64,000 nt of DNA, from assembly GCA_029237695.1 (NCBI GenBank), contig CM055279.1, positions 20,401,919-20,465,918 on the forward strand, in the 5' to 3' direction. Positions 1-9,431 of this stretch are shown piece by piece. Numbering within the stretch: the stretch's first letter is position 1; the number at the start of each line of letters is the position of its first letter. Source of the stretch: Conchocele bisecta. Taxonomy: Eukaryota; Mollusca; Bivalvia; Lucinida; Thyasiridae. Under the pieces are notes generated by a model. That model was not told the origin of the DNA. It worked only from the letters and a program-made list of their open reading frames with translations, and did no database searches. Made by a program: the position numbers and the translations under genes.

Positions 1-262
1 TACCTAGTCATCAGTTGGGGCCGTGCCTTGAGAAATTGGTCAGTTGGGTTTTGCGACCAGTGTAGATCCAGATCAGCCTGTGCATCCGCACAGTCTGATC
101 AGGATCTGCACTGCTCGCTACTCCATCAATGAAACAACCGTCATGCTTCTAGCAAGTGATTATGATCGTTATTAGGTTACAGGAGTGTGCTATTTGATCC
201 GGAGTGCATTGGTCATAAAACCAATATGCCTCATTTCTCCGGGCACAGCCACACTTACCAAA
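1..262. repeat. Dispersed foldback repeat, GATCAG type
   Basis: About 220-260 bp with an internal imperfect stem: CAGATCAGCCTGTGC faces GCACAGTCTGATCAGG near 67-108. Relatives lie at 31640-31860 (same orientation) and, reversed, at 34136-34250 and 52741-52880; a weaker piece is at 360-420. All share a GAGAAATGGGGC-like edge and the GATCAGG/GCAGATC core. No coding capacity. Probably an old non-autonomous DNA transposon or SINE-like repeat; the class is unknown. Confidence 0.55.
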
Positions 263-427
263 TTATCTACAGCCATGTTTGGGAACTGATAGGATTACTG
301 TCTTTCCTACATATAATCAGTCTACATCATGGCAGTAATGGCTTATTGCCCTTGGAGTCCGTATAACCCCAGATCAGTTTGTTCATTCGACCAGTCTGAT
401 CAGGGTCTGTACTGTCCATCCTTTTTG

Positions 428-570
428 TCACGCGCGCTTGCGGACAGCACGATATAGTCAGCACATTGGCGTGCGTATTTGCGTACGGTTAAATTATTTT
501 TTTTGGTTACAGTTTTTCCGTATACTATCAAAGCTTTGGCGGGCGCGACATGCGGGCCACGACCATCTAG
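428..570 (+). mobile_element. Short Helitron-like (rolling-circle) element
   Basis: A hairpin-like 5' end (CACGCGCGCTTGCGGACAGC) follows a T run. The 3' end reads GGGCCACGACCATCTAG and is followed by T. The CTAG end fits the CTRR end of Helitrons. A sibling with the same head (GTCGCACCTGCTTGCG) and the same CATCTAG tail is at 9175-9346. Non-autonomous: no Rep/helicase is encoded. Confidence 0.6.
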
Positions 571-591
571 TATATAGGAAACCTTTATATT

Positions 592-815
592 GACTGGATG
601 AGCTCAGTAGGTAAGAGCGTCAGACTGTGGATCGGGAGACCCGGGTTTCGACTCCCACCTCGACCTGCTCCGAATGGCGGATTCGGCGTGTCCTTGGGCA
701 AGGCAACTGCGTGCTAGCCTAGTCCTATCGGATGGGGACTTAAATAGTCGGTCCCGACATGCAAGGTCATCGTGCTAGTGCCGTCGTTAAATCTAAAACA
801 TTTACATTTAATTCA
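592..815 (+). mobile_element. tRNA-derived SINE
   Basis: The head folds like a tRNA gene for RNA polymerase III. The A box is TGAGCTCAGTAGGTAAGAGC and the B box GGGTTTCGACTCCCACC. A body with GTGTCCTTGGGCAAGGCAAC follows, resembling the start of the Deu-type SINE domain, then a tail of TAAATCTAAAACATTTACA type. I found no clear target duplication, so the ends are approximate. It would have moved by borrowing a LINE reverse transcriptase. Confidence 0.75.
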
Positions 816-889
816 GCATAAATACACTGATCAAACCAACTCACTAAATGGACCGTAAGTTTATAAATCAACGCTACAAATTACTTTAA

Positions 890-1096
890 CCCTTACAATG
901 CTGAATTAATTTGTGTCGTCTGCTGAATATCTTTTATTTTTCCATTTTTCTCATGAAAAACTTGGTTTGGCAGCACATTAGAATCATTTCCAATGGAAAT
1001 GATTCTAAAATGCTGCCAAACCATGTTTTTACTGAGAGAAAAGACAAAATATGAATTATCAGCAGACGGCTATTTTCGGTTCCCGCATTATAAGGG
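890..1096. mobile_element. TTAA-flanked palindromic MITE (piggyBac-like)
   Basis: TTAA at 886-889 and 1097-1100 flanks inverted ends CCCTTACAATGC / GCATTATAAGGG. The centre is the palindrome around AATCATTTCCAATGGAAATG, shared with many other MITEs here. TTAA duplication plus CCC... ends is the piggyBac pattern; assignment is from ends only. Non-coding, 207 bp. Confidence 0.75.
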
Positions 1097-1119
1097 TTAA
1101 AATTATGTGCCGTCATTAA

Positions 1120-1327
1120 CCCTTAAACCGCTACTCACAACAATTGTCGTCTGCTGTTGCTTTTATATCTTGCCTTATTTCTCAATAATAACATATTTTT
1201 ACAGCATTTCAGAATCATTTCCAATGGAAATGATTCTGAAGTGCTGTCAAAGCATGTTTTTGATGATAAAAATGGAAAATAGAAAATAAACAGAAGACGA
1301 CAACAAATTAAGATAGCGGTCTAAGGG
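1120..1327. mobile_element. TTAA-flanked MITE, CCCTTARACCGCT family
   Basis: TTAA at 1116-1119 and 1328-1331 flanks ends CCCTTAAACCGCTA and TAGCGGTCTAAGGG. The centre is a near-perfect palindrome (AATCATTTCCAATGGAAATG). This is the most abundant MITE family here: 14465-22538 (split), 26030-26265, 27235-27475, 30377-30619, 43627-43848, 44415-44644 and the host of the nest at 55780-56719. piggyBac-like by target site. Confidence 0.8.
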
Positions 1328-1519
1328 TTAATTTTGAATGCGGTTCACCCATATCAGTAGCCTGTGCATTGATCAGTCTACGTTGTTCATCATTCAGTCA
1401 GGAGACCACCCATCATCCATCTAACAAACGACATACCTTAATAACATATTCAGACACTATTTGTGAAATCCATATAAAATAAGGGTTTCTCAAAACAAAT
1501 TGTATCCAAGTATAGTATT

Positions 1520-1716
1520 GTTAAAGGTACGTTGCCCACTCAGTATGCACACCTTGTTCTTTATATCAGAGACATCATCTGAGACATCTTCTGGCAAACT
1601 AAACATTCACTCACCATTACCCCATGTATTGATTGGCATTGTTATACATTTTATAGCAGACATAAATTTCCACACTTAATTATGGTGCACCTGCTCTAAA
1701 CTGGTGTCCAGTCCAA
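1520..1716. mobile_element. Fragment of AGGTAC-type TTAA MITE
   Basis: Begins TTAAAGGTACGTTGCCCACTC and continues with CTTGTTCTTTATATCAG, matching one end of the longer element at 26348-27056. No second inverted end is seen, so this is a half copy. The flanks at 1332-1519 hold nothing I recognise. Confidence 0.5.
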
Positions 1717-1719
1717 CCT

Positions 1720-1960
1720 TGGGGGCTGGCCGTTTCACAAAACTTTGTACGTCTAAACTGTTTGTAAGTGCAAAATTATGATAGTCTGTAAATTTCACAT
1801 TAACAATGTGTTCTTGTAAACAATTATTGGATTTTCATTTATTCAGCATATGCAGCCTAGGCTCAATAAATGTAAAACCATCAATTGAAATTTCCAGACT
1901 ATCCTAAATTTGCACTTACGAACATTTTAGTCGTACAAAGTTTAGTGAAACGGCCCCCAG
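1720..1960. mobile_element. MITE with GGCCGTTTCAC inverted ends
   Basis: Inverted ends GGCCGTTTCACAAAACTTTG and CAAAGTTTAGTGAAACGGCC enclose a palindromic interior centred on GCATATGCAGCC. A second copy at 49444-49678 is collinear. No TTAA or TA duplication can be placed with confidence, so the superfamily is open. Non-coding. Confidence 0.7.
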
Positions 1961-2008
1961 ATGTCCAGTTTTGAGAGGTTCCCCCTGGATCAGGCTACGC
2001 TCTGTTAA

Positions 2009-2215
2009 CCCTTTCAACACCAAGTAACTATGATTTTTGTTGAAAAAATCTCATTATTTTTTTCATTCATCGATAAAGGTATATGTTGTTACCACTCATT
2101 TGAACGGTTCAAATGAGTGGTAACAACATATACTTTCGAAAGGATATAAAGAAAATAGGGATATTTTTCTCTCAAAAGGTTCATACTACTAAAAGCGTAT
2201 CCCGTCTGTAATGGG
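2009..2215. mobile_element. TTAA-flanked MITE with ACCACTCATTTGAAC hairpin
   Basis: TTAA at 2005-2008 and 2216-2219. The left end is CCCTTTCAACACC; the right end is diverged (TGTAATGGG). The middle is a strong hairpin in which GTTACCACTCATTTGAAC faces its own complement. The same hairpin recurs at 7216-7302, 7494-7545, 27556-27740, 28641-28720, 29795-29885 and 33240-33415. Confidence 0.6.
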
Positions 2216-2250
2216 TTAAAAGGGTTTACCAGATAGATGGGAATATTTAA

Positions 2251-2504
2251 CCCTTTCAACATCAAGTAACTTAATAGGGTGTTCCATGCCAATGTTTCAC
2301 GCTATTTCATTAATTTTGTTCATTCAAATTATCCCATTCTTCTAAAAGGGTAATCTGTACGACGTTTAAAATTATTAACAAACAGTGGAGATCCTGATGA
2401 GACGGCTCGTTACGAGCCGGCTCATCTGGATCTGCACTGTTTGCAAACATTGTCTCTATAGAGGTCTTGTATGTGTATTAAAGGTGTATTCCGCATGTAC
2501 TGGG
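2251..2504. mobile_element. TTAA-flanked MITE, GAGCCGGCTC family (reverse copy)
   Basis: TTAA at 2247-2250 and 2505-2508. The interior is the reverse complement of the two close copies at 43296-43527 and 53456-53687, with the palindromic core ACGAGCCGGCTC. This copy is older: its right end has drifted to TACTGGG. Confidence 0.7.
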
Positions 2505-2663
2505 TTAAAGAACAGCTGTGGCAATTACATGTATATGCGACCAATAATCATAGCCTGTGGAAACCTGCTGCCCAAATAAGTATGTGCGTAAATAATTCAC
2601 TTACACTGGCAAGCAGAGTAGGTGAAAATATCCGTATACTCAGCAACAAAAGAAACCGTACTA

Positions 2664-3545
2664 TAGGAATGAATGGCCTTTTTGTGGAATTTATCGGGGT
2701 ATAAACTTGGAAAAACCACTTTCGCAATTGGCGATAAAAATAAACAATTGGCATAAAAAAATTACAATTTTCGGAGACAAAAAGAAAGTCACGGGAATAC
2801 TGGACGAAGGCCAGAAGGCCTCGTCCAGTATTTCCGCGACTTTTCCAAGTTTATATCCCCGATAAATTCAACAAAAAGGCCATTCATTCCTTATAATTCC
2901 ACCCCGGAGAATAGTGCTGCCGTAGCCATTGCTTGTCGTAAAAGGCGACTAAACTGGCTTAACGATTGGGTTCATACTTTCCGGAATCCACTATACCGGA
3001 TTTGGCCCTCATGTACATTTTTGGCTTTCTTGTATGTGAGAGTTGAGTCAGGCTATGCCCCATATATAAAAGTAAGATTAACGCTAATCCTATTACTTTT
3101 AGGGATGGGATAAATGATGCTGGTGTGGCGAGGGCCTGGCACCAGATCTGCTTGTTCTAATTTCAGGACTGAATATATATTTTGATTGTAAATATTGAGT
3201 TCTGAAGTTGGGATTTACCCCCCTCGGACAGGTGGATACGGGACACGACCCTGTTGACCCGTCTGCGTGTAGACTCCCTGAGGCTTGTACCTCTATGTCA
3301 GAAAAGCGGACGTTAAACCCTATTCACTCACTCACTCACTCCTTATAATTCCAGCATTTGAAATAAATGCATCAAGAAAATGTGTTTATTTTCCGTTTTC
3401 TTAAGAATTATTTTAACTGCGCCTGACGGTTACGGAAAGTAGTTCGGCATGGGAGTTTACTGGGATATAAATTTTGGACAGAGACTTGCTACGGACCAAT
3501 CAAATGTTAGGGAATTGTGTAAATATTTTTGTGCTGGAATTATAG
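2664..3545. mobile_element. Composite hairpin MITE + TAATTCCAGCA MITE, split by a SINE-like element
   Basis: A hairpin unit (GGAATGAATGGCCTTTTTG ... AAAAGGCCATTCATTCC, 2664-2890) is directly joined to a second unit (TTATAATTCCAGCA ... CTGGAATTATA, 3341-3545). A 438-bp SINE-like element (2902-3339) separates them and duplicates 14 bp. The hairpin stem includes an ACTGGACGA.../...TCGTCCAGT arm. The same pairing occurs at 31963-32333, 48549-48936, 58443-58816 and 59187-59735. Confidence 0.7.
2902..3339 (+). mobile_element. SINE-like retroposon with 14-bp target duplication
   Basis: Flanked by TCCTTATAATTCCA at 2888-2901 and 3340-3353, an exact 14-bp duplication. It starts CCCCGGAGAATAGTGC, contains TTGTCGTAAAAGGCGACTAA, and ends GCGGACGTTAAACCC plus a CACT simple-repeat tail. 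Duplication and tail indicate LINE-dependent retroposition. I see no convincing polymerase III A box, so the promoter type is uncertain. Relatives: 4071-4395 and 57634-58012. Confidence 0.75.
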
Positions 3546-3652
3546 TCCAATAATATTGGCTTATCGGGTTGAAGCCAAGAGGTATATAATAATAACGTAA
3601 CATGTTTATGCAATATCCATATTTAATTCACATGTATCACTTAATCGACTGG

Positions 3653-3738
3653 CAGGTTAAAACGGGATCGAACCCGTTTTCCCGGCTTTACATGACCTTA
3701 GCTGTTGATAGGCCGTTAAACACCAATAAACAAACAAA
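3653..3738 (+). mobile_element. 5'-truncated SINE-like copy with 13-bp target duplication
   Basis: Only the 3' module is present: GGGATCGAACCCG, then TGACCTTAGCTGTTGATAGG, then a CAAA-type tail. It is flanked by CTTAATCGACTGG at 3640-3652 and 3739-3751 (13 bp, exact). An 86-bp insertion with its own duplication indicates 5'-truncated target-primed reverse transcription. Confidence 0.75.
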
Positions 3739-3755
3739 CTTAATCGACTGGAGAC

Positions 3756-4067
3756 CAGTAGCCTATTTCATCAACATTGCATCAACATTGCAAAGTATAC
3801 TTTACTAGCAAAGTATACTTTGAGGGAGTAATCATTTATTTTTCCTGAAATGCATTATTTCATATAGAACTAACAAATGCATATATTTCATGATTAAAAG
3901 TATGCAGAATTATTATACTGAATTTATTACATTATCACAGCCAAATTGGCTGTGATAATGTAATAAATTCAGTATAATATAAATATATCAGAAAATTGAA
4001 AATTTCTCCTTCAAAGTGTACTTTGCTACTAAAGTATACTTTGCAATGTTGATGAAATAGACTACTG
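3756..4067. mobile_element. Palindromic MITE, CAGTAGCC ends
   Basis: A nearly complete palindrome. The end CAGTAGCCTATTTCATCAAC faces GATGAAATAGACTACTG; next come AAAGTATACTTT motifs; the centre is TATCACAGCCAAATTGGCTG. A second copy (8211-9646) is split by a Helitron-like element, and a remnant end is at 9655-9714. CAGT ends suggest hAT or Tc1/mariner; no clean target duplication decides. Confidence 0.75.
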
Positions 4068-4070
4068 GTT

Positions 4071-4395
4071 TGGCCCCTCACATACATCTTTTGGCATTTT
4101 GTATGTGACAGTTGAATCTGGTTATACCCCTTATGTGAGTATTCCGATTATTTGTAATTCTTTTTTAGGCGAAGAGGCCAAGTGATTTTGGTGTGGTATG
4201 GACCTAGCACTATGTCAGGTTATTCTAATTTCAGGGCTGAATATATTTTTTCTCGATGTATATATTCCGTTCTTATTTTGGGATTTTCCCCCCAATGCAG
4301 CAGGTTAAAACGAGATCGAACCCGTTTGCCCGGACTTACATGACTTTAGCTGTTGATAGGCCGTTAAACCCCAACAAACAAACCAAACAAGTTTA
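4071..4395 (+). mobile_element. SINE-like retroposon copy
   Basis: Collinear with the elements at 2902-3339 and 57634-58012: GGCCCCTCACATAC, GCCAAGTGATTTTGGTGTGG, TTTCAGGGCTGAATATAT, then the TGACTTTAGCTGTTGATAGG module and a CAAA tail. The 5' part is missing compared with 2902-3339. It abuts the MITE ending at 4067. From 4396 to 4668 I see nothing recognisable. Confidence 0.65.
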
Positions 4396-4668
4396 TTCCG
4401 CCATGCAGTTAACCTGATTTTGTTGCTCATTATCTCGGCACCACATGTTGGATTACCATGTTACTTTGTGGTTTTATTAATTTATCTCAATGCTGGGCAC
4501 AACCAACATTTTTGCATGGGATCATTCAACCGTAACGATGCACGGGCCGGAAATGGCCAACCATACTTGGCCAACCCACGTGTGATTATTCAATATCAAT
4601 CGGCTCAACATTTTCCTTCAAAAGTAGATTTGATACAAAATAATGTTTAGCAATATAGTTGTGCTCTT

Positions 4669-4873
4669 TCAACCCTTTCAACACTGCAGACCACTATTAT
4701 AAGCAAACAGTGTAGGTCCAGATGAGCCGGCTCATAACGAGCCGTCTCATCAGGATCTGCACTATTTGCAGATCTTTTTGTATTTCCAAAAACGGTACTC
4801 CTTTCTAATAAATGGAATAGTCTTAAAACTAACATGGGAGTGTTCATTCCAGTTACTTGGGAGTGAAAGGGTT
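4669..4873. mobile_element. Decayed TTAA-type MITE, GAGCCGGCTC family
   Basis: Left end CAACCCTTTCAACACTGCAG, core GATGAGCCGGCTC, right end GGGAGTGAAAGGGTTA. The TTAA sites have mutated. Relatives with better ends: 25733-25961, 56379-56593, 56941-57149, 60309-60547. Confidence 0.6.
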
Positions 4874-4878
4874 ATAGA

Positions 4879-5165
4879 GAATAGTAGGTTAGTGCCATGA
4901 ATGGGAACAAATATCTGGCAAGGCTCAGGAAACGGGATGGGCGAGGCTCTGCCTGGGATATTTTTCCCATTCACGGCACTAACCTACTATTCTATTTATC
5001 CTTTCAACACCTACAAATGGCGTGTAAATGCCAAAAAATAACCCCAGTCACCGCACATATCCATACGCAGTGATTAGGTCGTATTGACAGGATATCAAAA
5101 ATGTTTCACGGCACCATGTTTCACGGCACATACGCACTGTGTTGACGGGATAAAAAACTGTACAT
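4879..5165. repeat. Foldback repeat, GAATAGTAGGTTAGTGCC type
   Basis: GAATAGTAGGTTAGTGCC at about 4879 faces GGCACTAACCTACTATTC at about 4976, enclosing GGCTCAGGAAACGGGATGGG. It is followed by a module with GTTTCACGGCAC repeated twice and TTGACGGGATAAA. The same two modules recur, reversed or shuffled, at 6893-7385 and 31346-31600. The 5166-5440 stretch shows nothing I recognise. Confidence 0.55.
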
Positions 5166-5440
5166 TTCCTTTTGTCGCTGAGTATAGTAGTATTGTTCAG
5201 CTGTGCAGATTTCTTCCGTGTCTGTACAATCCTCGTGGTGTAGTTTTCTGGGAAGTTTCAGGATATTTCCTGAAATCAGCCTTTCAGATTCTTGATAATC
5301 ACAGAAAAATACTAATGTTTCAACATGGGAAGCACAGTTTTATGCATTTGTAGGATTTGCTGTCATCTGTACAAGTGAACTACAGGATTCAAACATGACC
5401 TTAGCTATTTATAGGCCATTATCTGCAAACAAAGAAACAA

Positions 5441-5849
5441 CAGGCTCCAGATAAGGTAATTTGTAATTGAGTATTTTCACTCCTATCATTTCTGAAGCAA
5501 TTGGGTATTTCAAAATTTTAATTGCGTAAAATGAAATCACACTACTGTTTACACATCAACAGACAGCAATTATTGAATAGTTTGCTTCAAAATGAAACAT
5601 GTCTTGTCATTTCATTCATTAGAATTGTCTCCTTGGAGACAATTCTAATGAAAAACCAAGATGTGTTTTTTGATTAAAAATAAGAAAAATATGCAATAAT
5701 TTTTTTGTTTTATTGTCTTCTGCAGCATGATAAAGGTACCGCAAAATTGTTATTGCTTTTTGATAATCGCTACTTCTGATTTCAATTTTTTTATTTTTGG
5801 CAATTTTAATTGGGTATTTAAGCAAATACGCAGCTTATCTGGAGCACTG
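5441..5849. mobile_element. hAT-like MITE, GCTCCAGATAAG ends
   Basis: Ends CAGGCTCCAGATAAGG and CTTATCTGGAGCACTG form the inverted pair typical of hAT elements (CAG...CTG). The interior contains TTTACACATCAACAGACAGC and AATTGGGTATTTAAGCAAAT. Full relatives at 27831-28214 (reversed) and 43883-44263 carry 7-8 bp target duplications. Fragments are at 42386-42670 and 48372-48470. Confidence 0.7.
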
Positions 5850-6261
5850 AACAAAATAAAATGCATTAGATTCAGAAAGTTGTATCATCATGAAAATGAT
5901 GTTGGCTGTCAACGGCATATAATGCATTTTCTTCAGTTGGTGACCTGTGTATGCATGCAACGGTTTTCCGGTGTGTTTCAAGACTATATTGATGTATACA
6001 AGCGACTCCATTTAAAGCATTTCCTGGCACTGATTGGCCAGCTAAGTCGCGTAACCTACAATCAATAGGCATTACCAATGACAATTAAATGGCAAAGGTC
6101 ATTACAGGCGCATGGAGAATACAATGGCGAAATTCTAAATGAAAGGCTAGTTTACCGATAATACACTTGATATGTCAGCAATTTTTTTAATGTGTACACG
6201 TTAGCCCGGTATTCAGATCTATCACTTCCACAAGCAATGGAATTATATTTCTGTCATCGGT
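5850..6261. other. No recognised feature
   Basis: About 400 bp of AT-rich sequence without terminal repeats or similarity to other parts of the window that I can see. The short frames here lack recognisable domains. Confidence 0.4.
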
Positions 6262-6885
6262 GATAAATGATGTCAAACTTCTACAATGACGTCCGGGTAT
6301 CCATGTGTGCGTCCGTCTGTCTGTCCTCCGTCCGAAATCTGCAGTAAAGTAAATACCTTATATCTCTGCAGTCCTAAGTCACATTGACTTGAAACTTCAT
6401 ATGCTTATTAGTCATCATCCATATATTCATGCTGTATCCCACTCATGCGGCCCTTGTGCCCAAGGTCAAGGTCAAATGACTTAAAGAAAGTTTGCATTAA
6501 ATTTTTGTCAAAATTTGCGTTAAAGTTTTCAGATACCTACTATCTCCATAACCGTAAATCAGATTTTCTTGAAACTTCATACGCTTAGTGGTCATCATCC
6601 ATATATTAATTCTGTGTCCCACTTATGCGGCCCCTGTGCCCCAAGGTCAAGTGACTGAAGTTTGCGTTAATGAAGTTTGAAGTTTGTGTTGTGGTCAAAT
6701 AATATCCCCAGATATCTAGGGATAATATTTGGCCACAATGTGCATCAAGGAAGGGTGCTTTGTTTTGCATACGACCCACGTCCGACGACTGCCCGAAGCT
6801 AAGGTCACTGAGGACTTATGTTCACCTTGTTTGTAAGGCAAATGCGTTAAAAGTTTACTATTATTATTATTATCAAGGCTGCCAG
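6262..6885 (+). mobile_element. Helitron-like tandem core, CATCCATATATTCAT type
   Basis: A GTCCG-rich head (ATGACGTCCGGG at about 6287, then CCGTCTGTCTGTCC) is followed by two units of about 180 bp with GAAACTTCATATGCTTATTA, CATCATCCATATATTCATGC and CAAGGTCAAGGTCAAATGAC. A matching array is at 54492-55275, including the GCTGCCAGCGAGGGGATTA edge. Neither terminus is intact here. Confidence 0.55.
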
Positions 6886-6892
6886 CGAGGGG

Positions 6893-7385
6893 ATTAGCTT
6901 TGTAATTTATCCCGTCAAGACAGTGCGTATGTGCTGTGAAACACGGTGCCGTGAAATATTTTTGATATCCTGTCAATACAATTTGGAGATGCGGCTGGGG
7001 TTATTTTTTTGCATTTTAAAGCTGTTTGTAATGTTGACGGGATAAATAGAATAGTAGGTTAAAATGGTATTAAAATGGTTAGAATGGTAGTATAAAATAT
7101 CTGGCGCGGCACGGAAACGGAATGTGCTCGGCAGAGCCTCGCCCATCCCGTTTCCTGAGCCTTGCCAGATATTTTTTCCCATTCACGGCACTAACCTACT
7201 ATTCTCTATCTATTTTCCTTATTTCTGAACCAAAGTATATGTTGTGACCACTCATTTGAACCGTCTCGGCGAGACGGTTCGAATGAGTGGTCACAACATA
7301 TACTTCTGATGAGAAATAAAGAAATTCTTGAGCCTTGTCGGATATTTTTTCCCATTCACGGCACTAACCAACTATTCTCTATATT
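6893..7385. repeat. Compound of two foldback repeats
   Basis: Reverse copy of the TTTCACGGCAC module (6893-7045), then the GAATAGTAGG hairpin (7045-7205) and the ACCACTCATTTGAACC hairpin (7216-7302). After the latter, a second piece of the GGCACTAACC arm follows (7330-7380). The order suggests the ACCACTCATTTG hairpin inserted into the GAATAGTAGG repeat. Confidence 0.5.
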
Positions 7386-7479
7386 GATGCCCTTGTTTTA
7401 GATGGGTTTCACTGTCATTACATTCAGGACACACCTTTACAAGGATGAATTTTTTTAAATATTTTATGTTTACTTCTGT

Positions 7480-7930
7480 TACTTCTCAATGAAAGTATGT
7501 GTTGTGACCACTCAGTTGTCTCAACGAAACGGTTCAAATGGTGGTCACTACATTTTTTTTTTTTTTTGCTTATATTTAACGGCGGCACTGTCTCTAGGAC
7601 CTTGCATGCCGTCTCCCAAGAATGGGAGAATGAACAGAGGTAGAGACTTTTTGAGAGAAGCCGGTAATTCGTATTTACAGAGCAACTACGAATTATCGGT
7701 ACCCATTTACAGCTGGGTGAACTGGAGCAGTGTGGATAAAGTGTCTTGCTCAAGGACACAACGCACGCCGCTAGTCAGGCTCGAACCCACGACCCTTGGA
7801 TCAGTAGTCCGACACACTAACCATTACGCCACGGCGCTCCACTATGGTCACTACTTCTAAAAAACATATGAAGAAAATATTTAGGATTTTCCACAAATAA
7901 AATGGTGTATCCTCAACATGAAATGGATTA
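7480..7930. repeat. ACCACTCATTTGAAC hairpin repeat split by a SINE
   Basis: The left half ends TGGTCACTAC at 7542-7551; the right half resumes with the same ten bases at 7845-7854 and continues TTCTAAAAAACATATGAAG. The 293-bp SINE lies between, so the hairpin repeat is older. Confidence 0.65.
7552..7844 (-). mobile_element. Deu-domain tRNA SINE with 10-bp target duplication
   Basis: Read on the minus strand from 7844, the head is tRNA-like: A box TGGCGTAATGGTTAGTG, B box GGGTTCGAGCCTGAC. It is followed by TGTCCTTGAGCAAGACACTT and CACCCAGCTGTAAATGGGTA, matching the Deu domain of DeuSINEs. The 3' end is a run of A (T run at 7553-7567 on plus). TGGTCACTAC flanks both sides exactly (7542-7551, 7845-7854). 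It needs LINE machinery to move. Both polymerase III boxes look intact. Confidence 0.9.
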
Positions 7931-7934
7931 ATAA

Positions 7935-8177
7935 TCCCTGATAATAATGTTGACCTCTCTTAAGCCAGACACCCTGGGGTCACTGCCCTGAATGTCCAAT
8001 TTATCGAGCTTGCACTGTATTTTCTAATATACAGTGAAACCTCTCTAAACTAGACACAATTGGAGGTCCCCAGTGTCGGCTTCCGAGCAATTCCATAAAT
8101 AATTCCGTGAGCAGTGCATGTACGTGTACTGGCTTCACAGTCAGGATTGACAATGTATCAAAGTCAATGCATCATTT
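7935..8177. other. Unclassified, GACCTCTCTTAAGCC / GAAACCTCTCTAAAC pair
   Basis: Contains AGCCAGACACCC and ACTAGACACAATTGG around a TACAGTGAAACCTCTC motif, weakly suggesting a decayed DNA element. Nothing firm. Confidence 0.3.
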
Positions 8178-8305
8178 CGGGGAGCATATAGTTACCGCTT
8201 TGTCCGTCATCAGTAGCCTATTTCACCAACATTGCAAAGTATACTTTCCTAGCAAAGTATACTTTGAGGGAGAAATTTTCAATTTTAGGATAAATTTATT
8301 AATTT

Positions 8306-9431
8306 TTAGCCAGGTTCTTTGAAAAAAAATCCAGGCTATTGGATTGGCGAAAGCCGGGCGGGCGGGCGGGCTGGCGGCGTCCACAATCAATGTTAAGTTT
8401 TCGTGTTTCAGTCCATTTCTTTGTTACTGTACCACCTAGGACCACCAAACTTTCACAGCTTCATAATCAAGGGGTGCCCACCACATATTACTATCCAACA
8501 TGTTACCTTTTTTTTAACTTGACCCATTTTTTCCGCGCAGTCGACTTAGCCATTTTCAATGTTAAGTTTTCGCGTTTACAATGTTAAGTTTTCGTGTTTA
8601 AGTCCATTTCTTTGTTACTGTACCACCTAGGACCACCAAACTTTCACAGCTTCATAACCAAGGGGTGCCTACCACATACAACTATCCAACATGTGACCAT
8701 TTTTTTACCTTCACCTATTATTTCTACGTAATTGACTTAGCCATTTTCAACGTTAACTTTTTAACGTACGTCTGGTTAAAGTTTTTTGGTTAAAACTTTT
8801 TTGTTATACTATATCTCTGCAACTGCTTCGCCCATTACCTTGAAACTTCACATGGGTGTTTATCATCATCCATATTTTCATTCTACCCCCCAACCGTGCG
8901 GCCCCTGTGCCCAATGTCAAGGTCAAATTACTTTGAATTTTTTTGTTAAAGTGTTTTCGTGTACTATATCTCTGCAACTGCTTCACCCAATACCTTGATA
9001 CTTCACATGGGTGTTTATCATCATTGTCGCACCTGCTTGCGGAAAGCGCGATCCTGTGCCCAATGTCAAGGTCAAATTACTTTGAATTTTTTTGTTAAAG
9101 TTTTTTCGTGTACTATATCTCTGCAACTGCTTCACCCAATACCTTGATACTTCACATGGGTGTTTATCATCATTGTCGCACCTGCTTGCGCAAAGTGCGA
9201 TATCGTCGGCATTTTGGCATACGTCCGTCCGTTCGTCCATGTGTCCGGTTAAAGTTTTTTTGTTAAAGTTTTTCCATCTACTATATCTATTTTTTTAGTG
9301 TCCATGCCTCGCCCCAAGGCGCGATATGCAGGCCACGGCCATCTAGTCTACAAAAAGTGGGTATAATTATGTTATCCAAGTGTCTATGCTTGGAAAAAAC
9401 CTGGCCTTTGTGGCTTTGCCTCGTTTCTTGT
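8306..9431 (+). mobile_element. Helitron-like element, TAGCCAGG hairpin head
   Basis: Head TAGCCAGG...CCAGGCTA folds back at 8306-8341 and is followed by a GGGC microsatellite (8356-8375) and cores with ACCACCTAGGACCACCAAAC. The tail has AACCTGGC, complementary to the head, then ends CTCGTTTCTTG before T. Insertion is in a T run of the host MITE. Two units with CTGCAACTGCTTC cores are at 8815-9170. A shorter Helitron-like element (9175-9346) lies inside. Confidence 0.65.
9175..9346 (+). mobile_element. Short Helitron-like element, CATCTAG tail
   Basis: Head GTCGCACCTGCTTGCGCAAA; then GTCCGTCCGTTCGTCC; tail GGCCACGGCCATCTAG before T. Sibling of 428-570. A duplicate head fragment lies at 9026-9052. 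Confidence 0.6.

Noticed and set aside
5727..6068. 113-codon plus frame
   Set aside because: It crosses the border of the hAT-like MITE (5849) into unique DNA and shows no domain.
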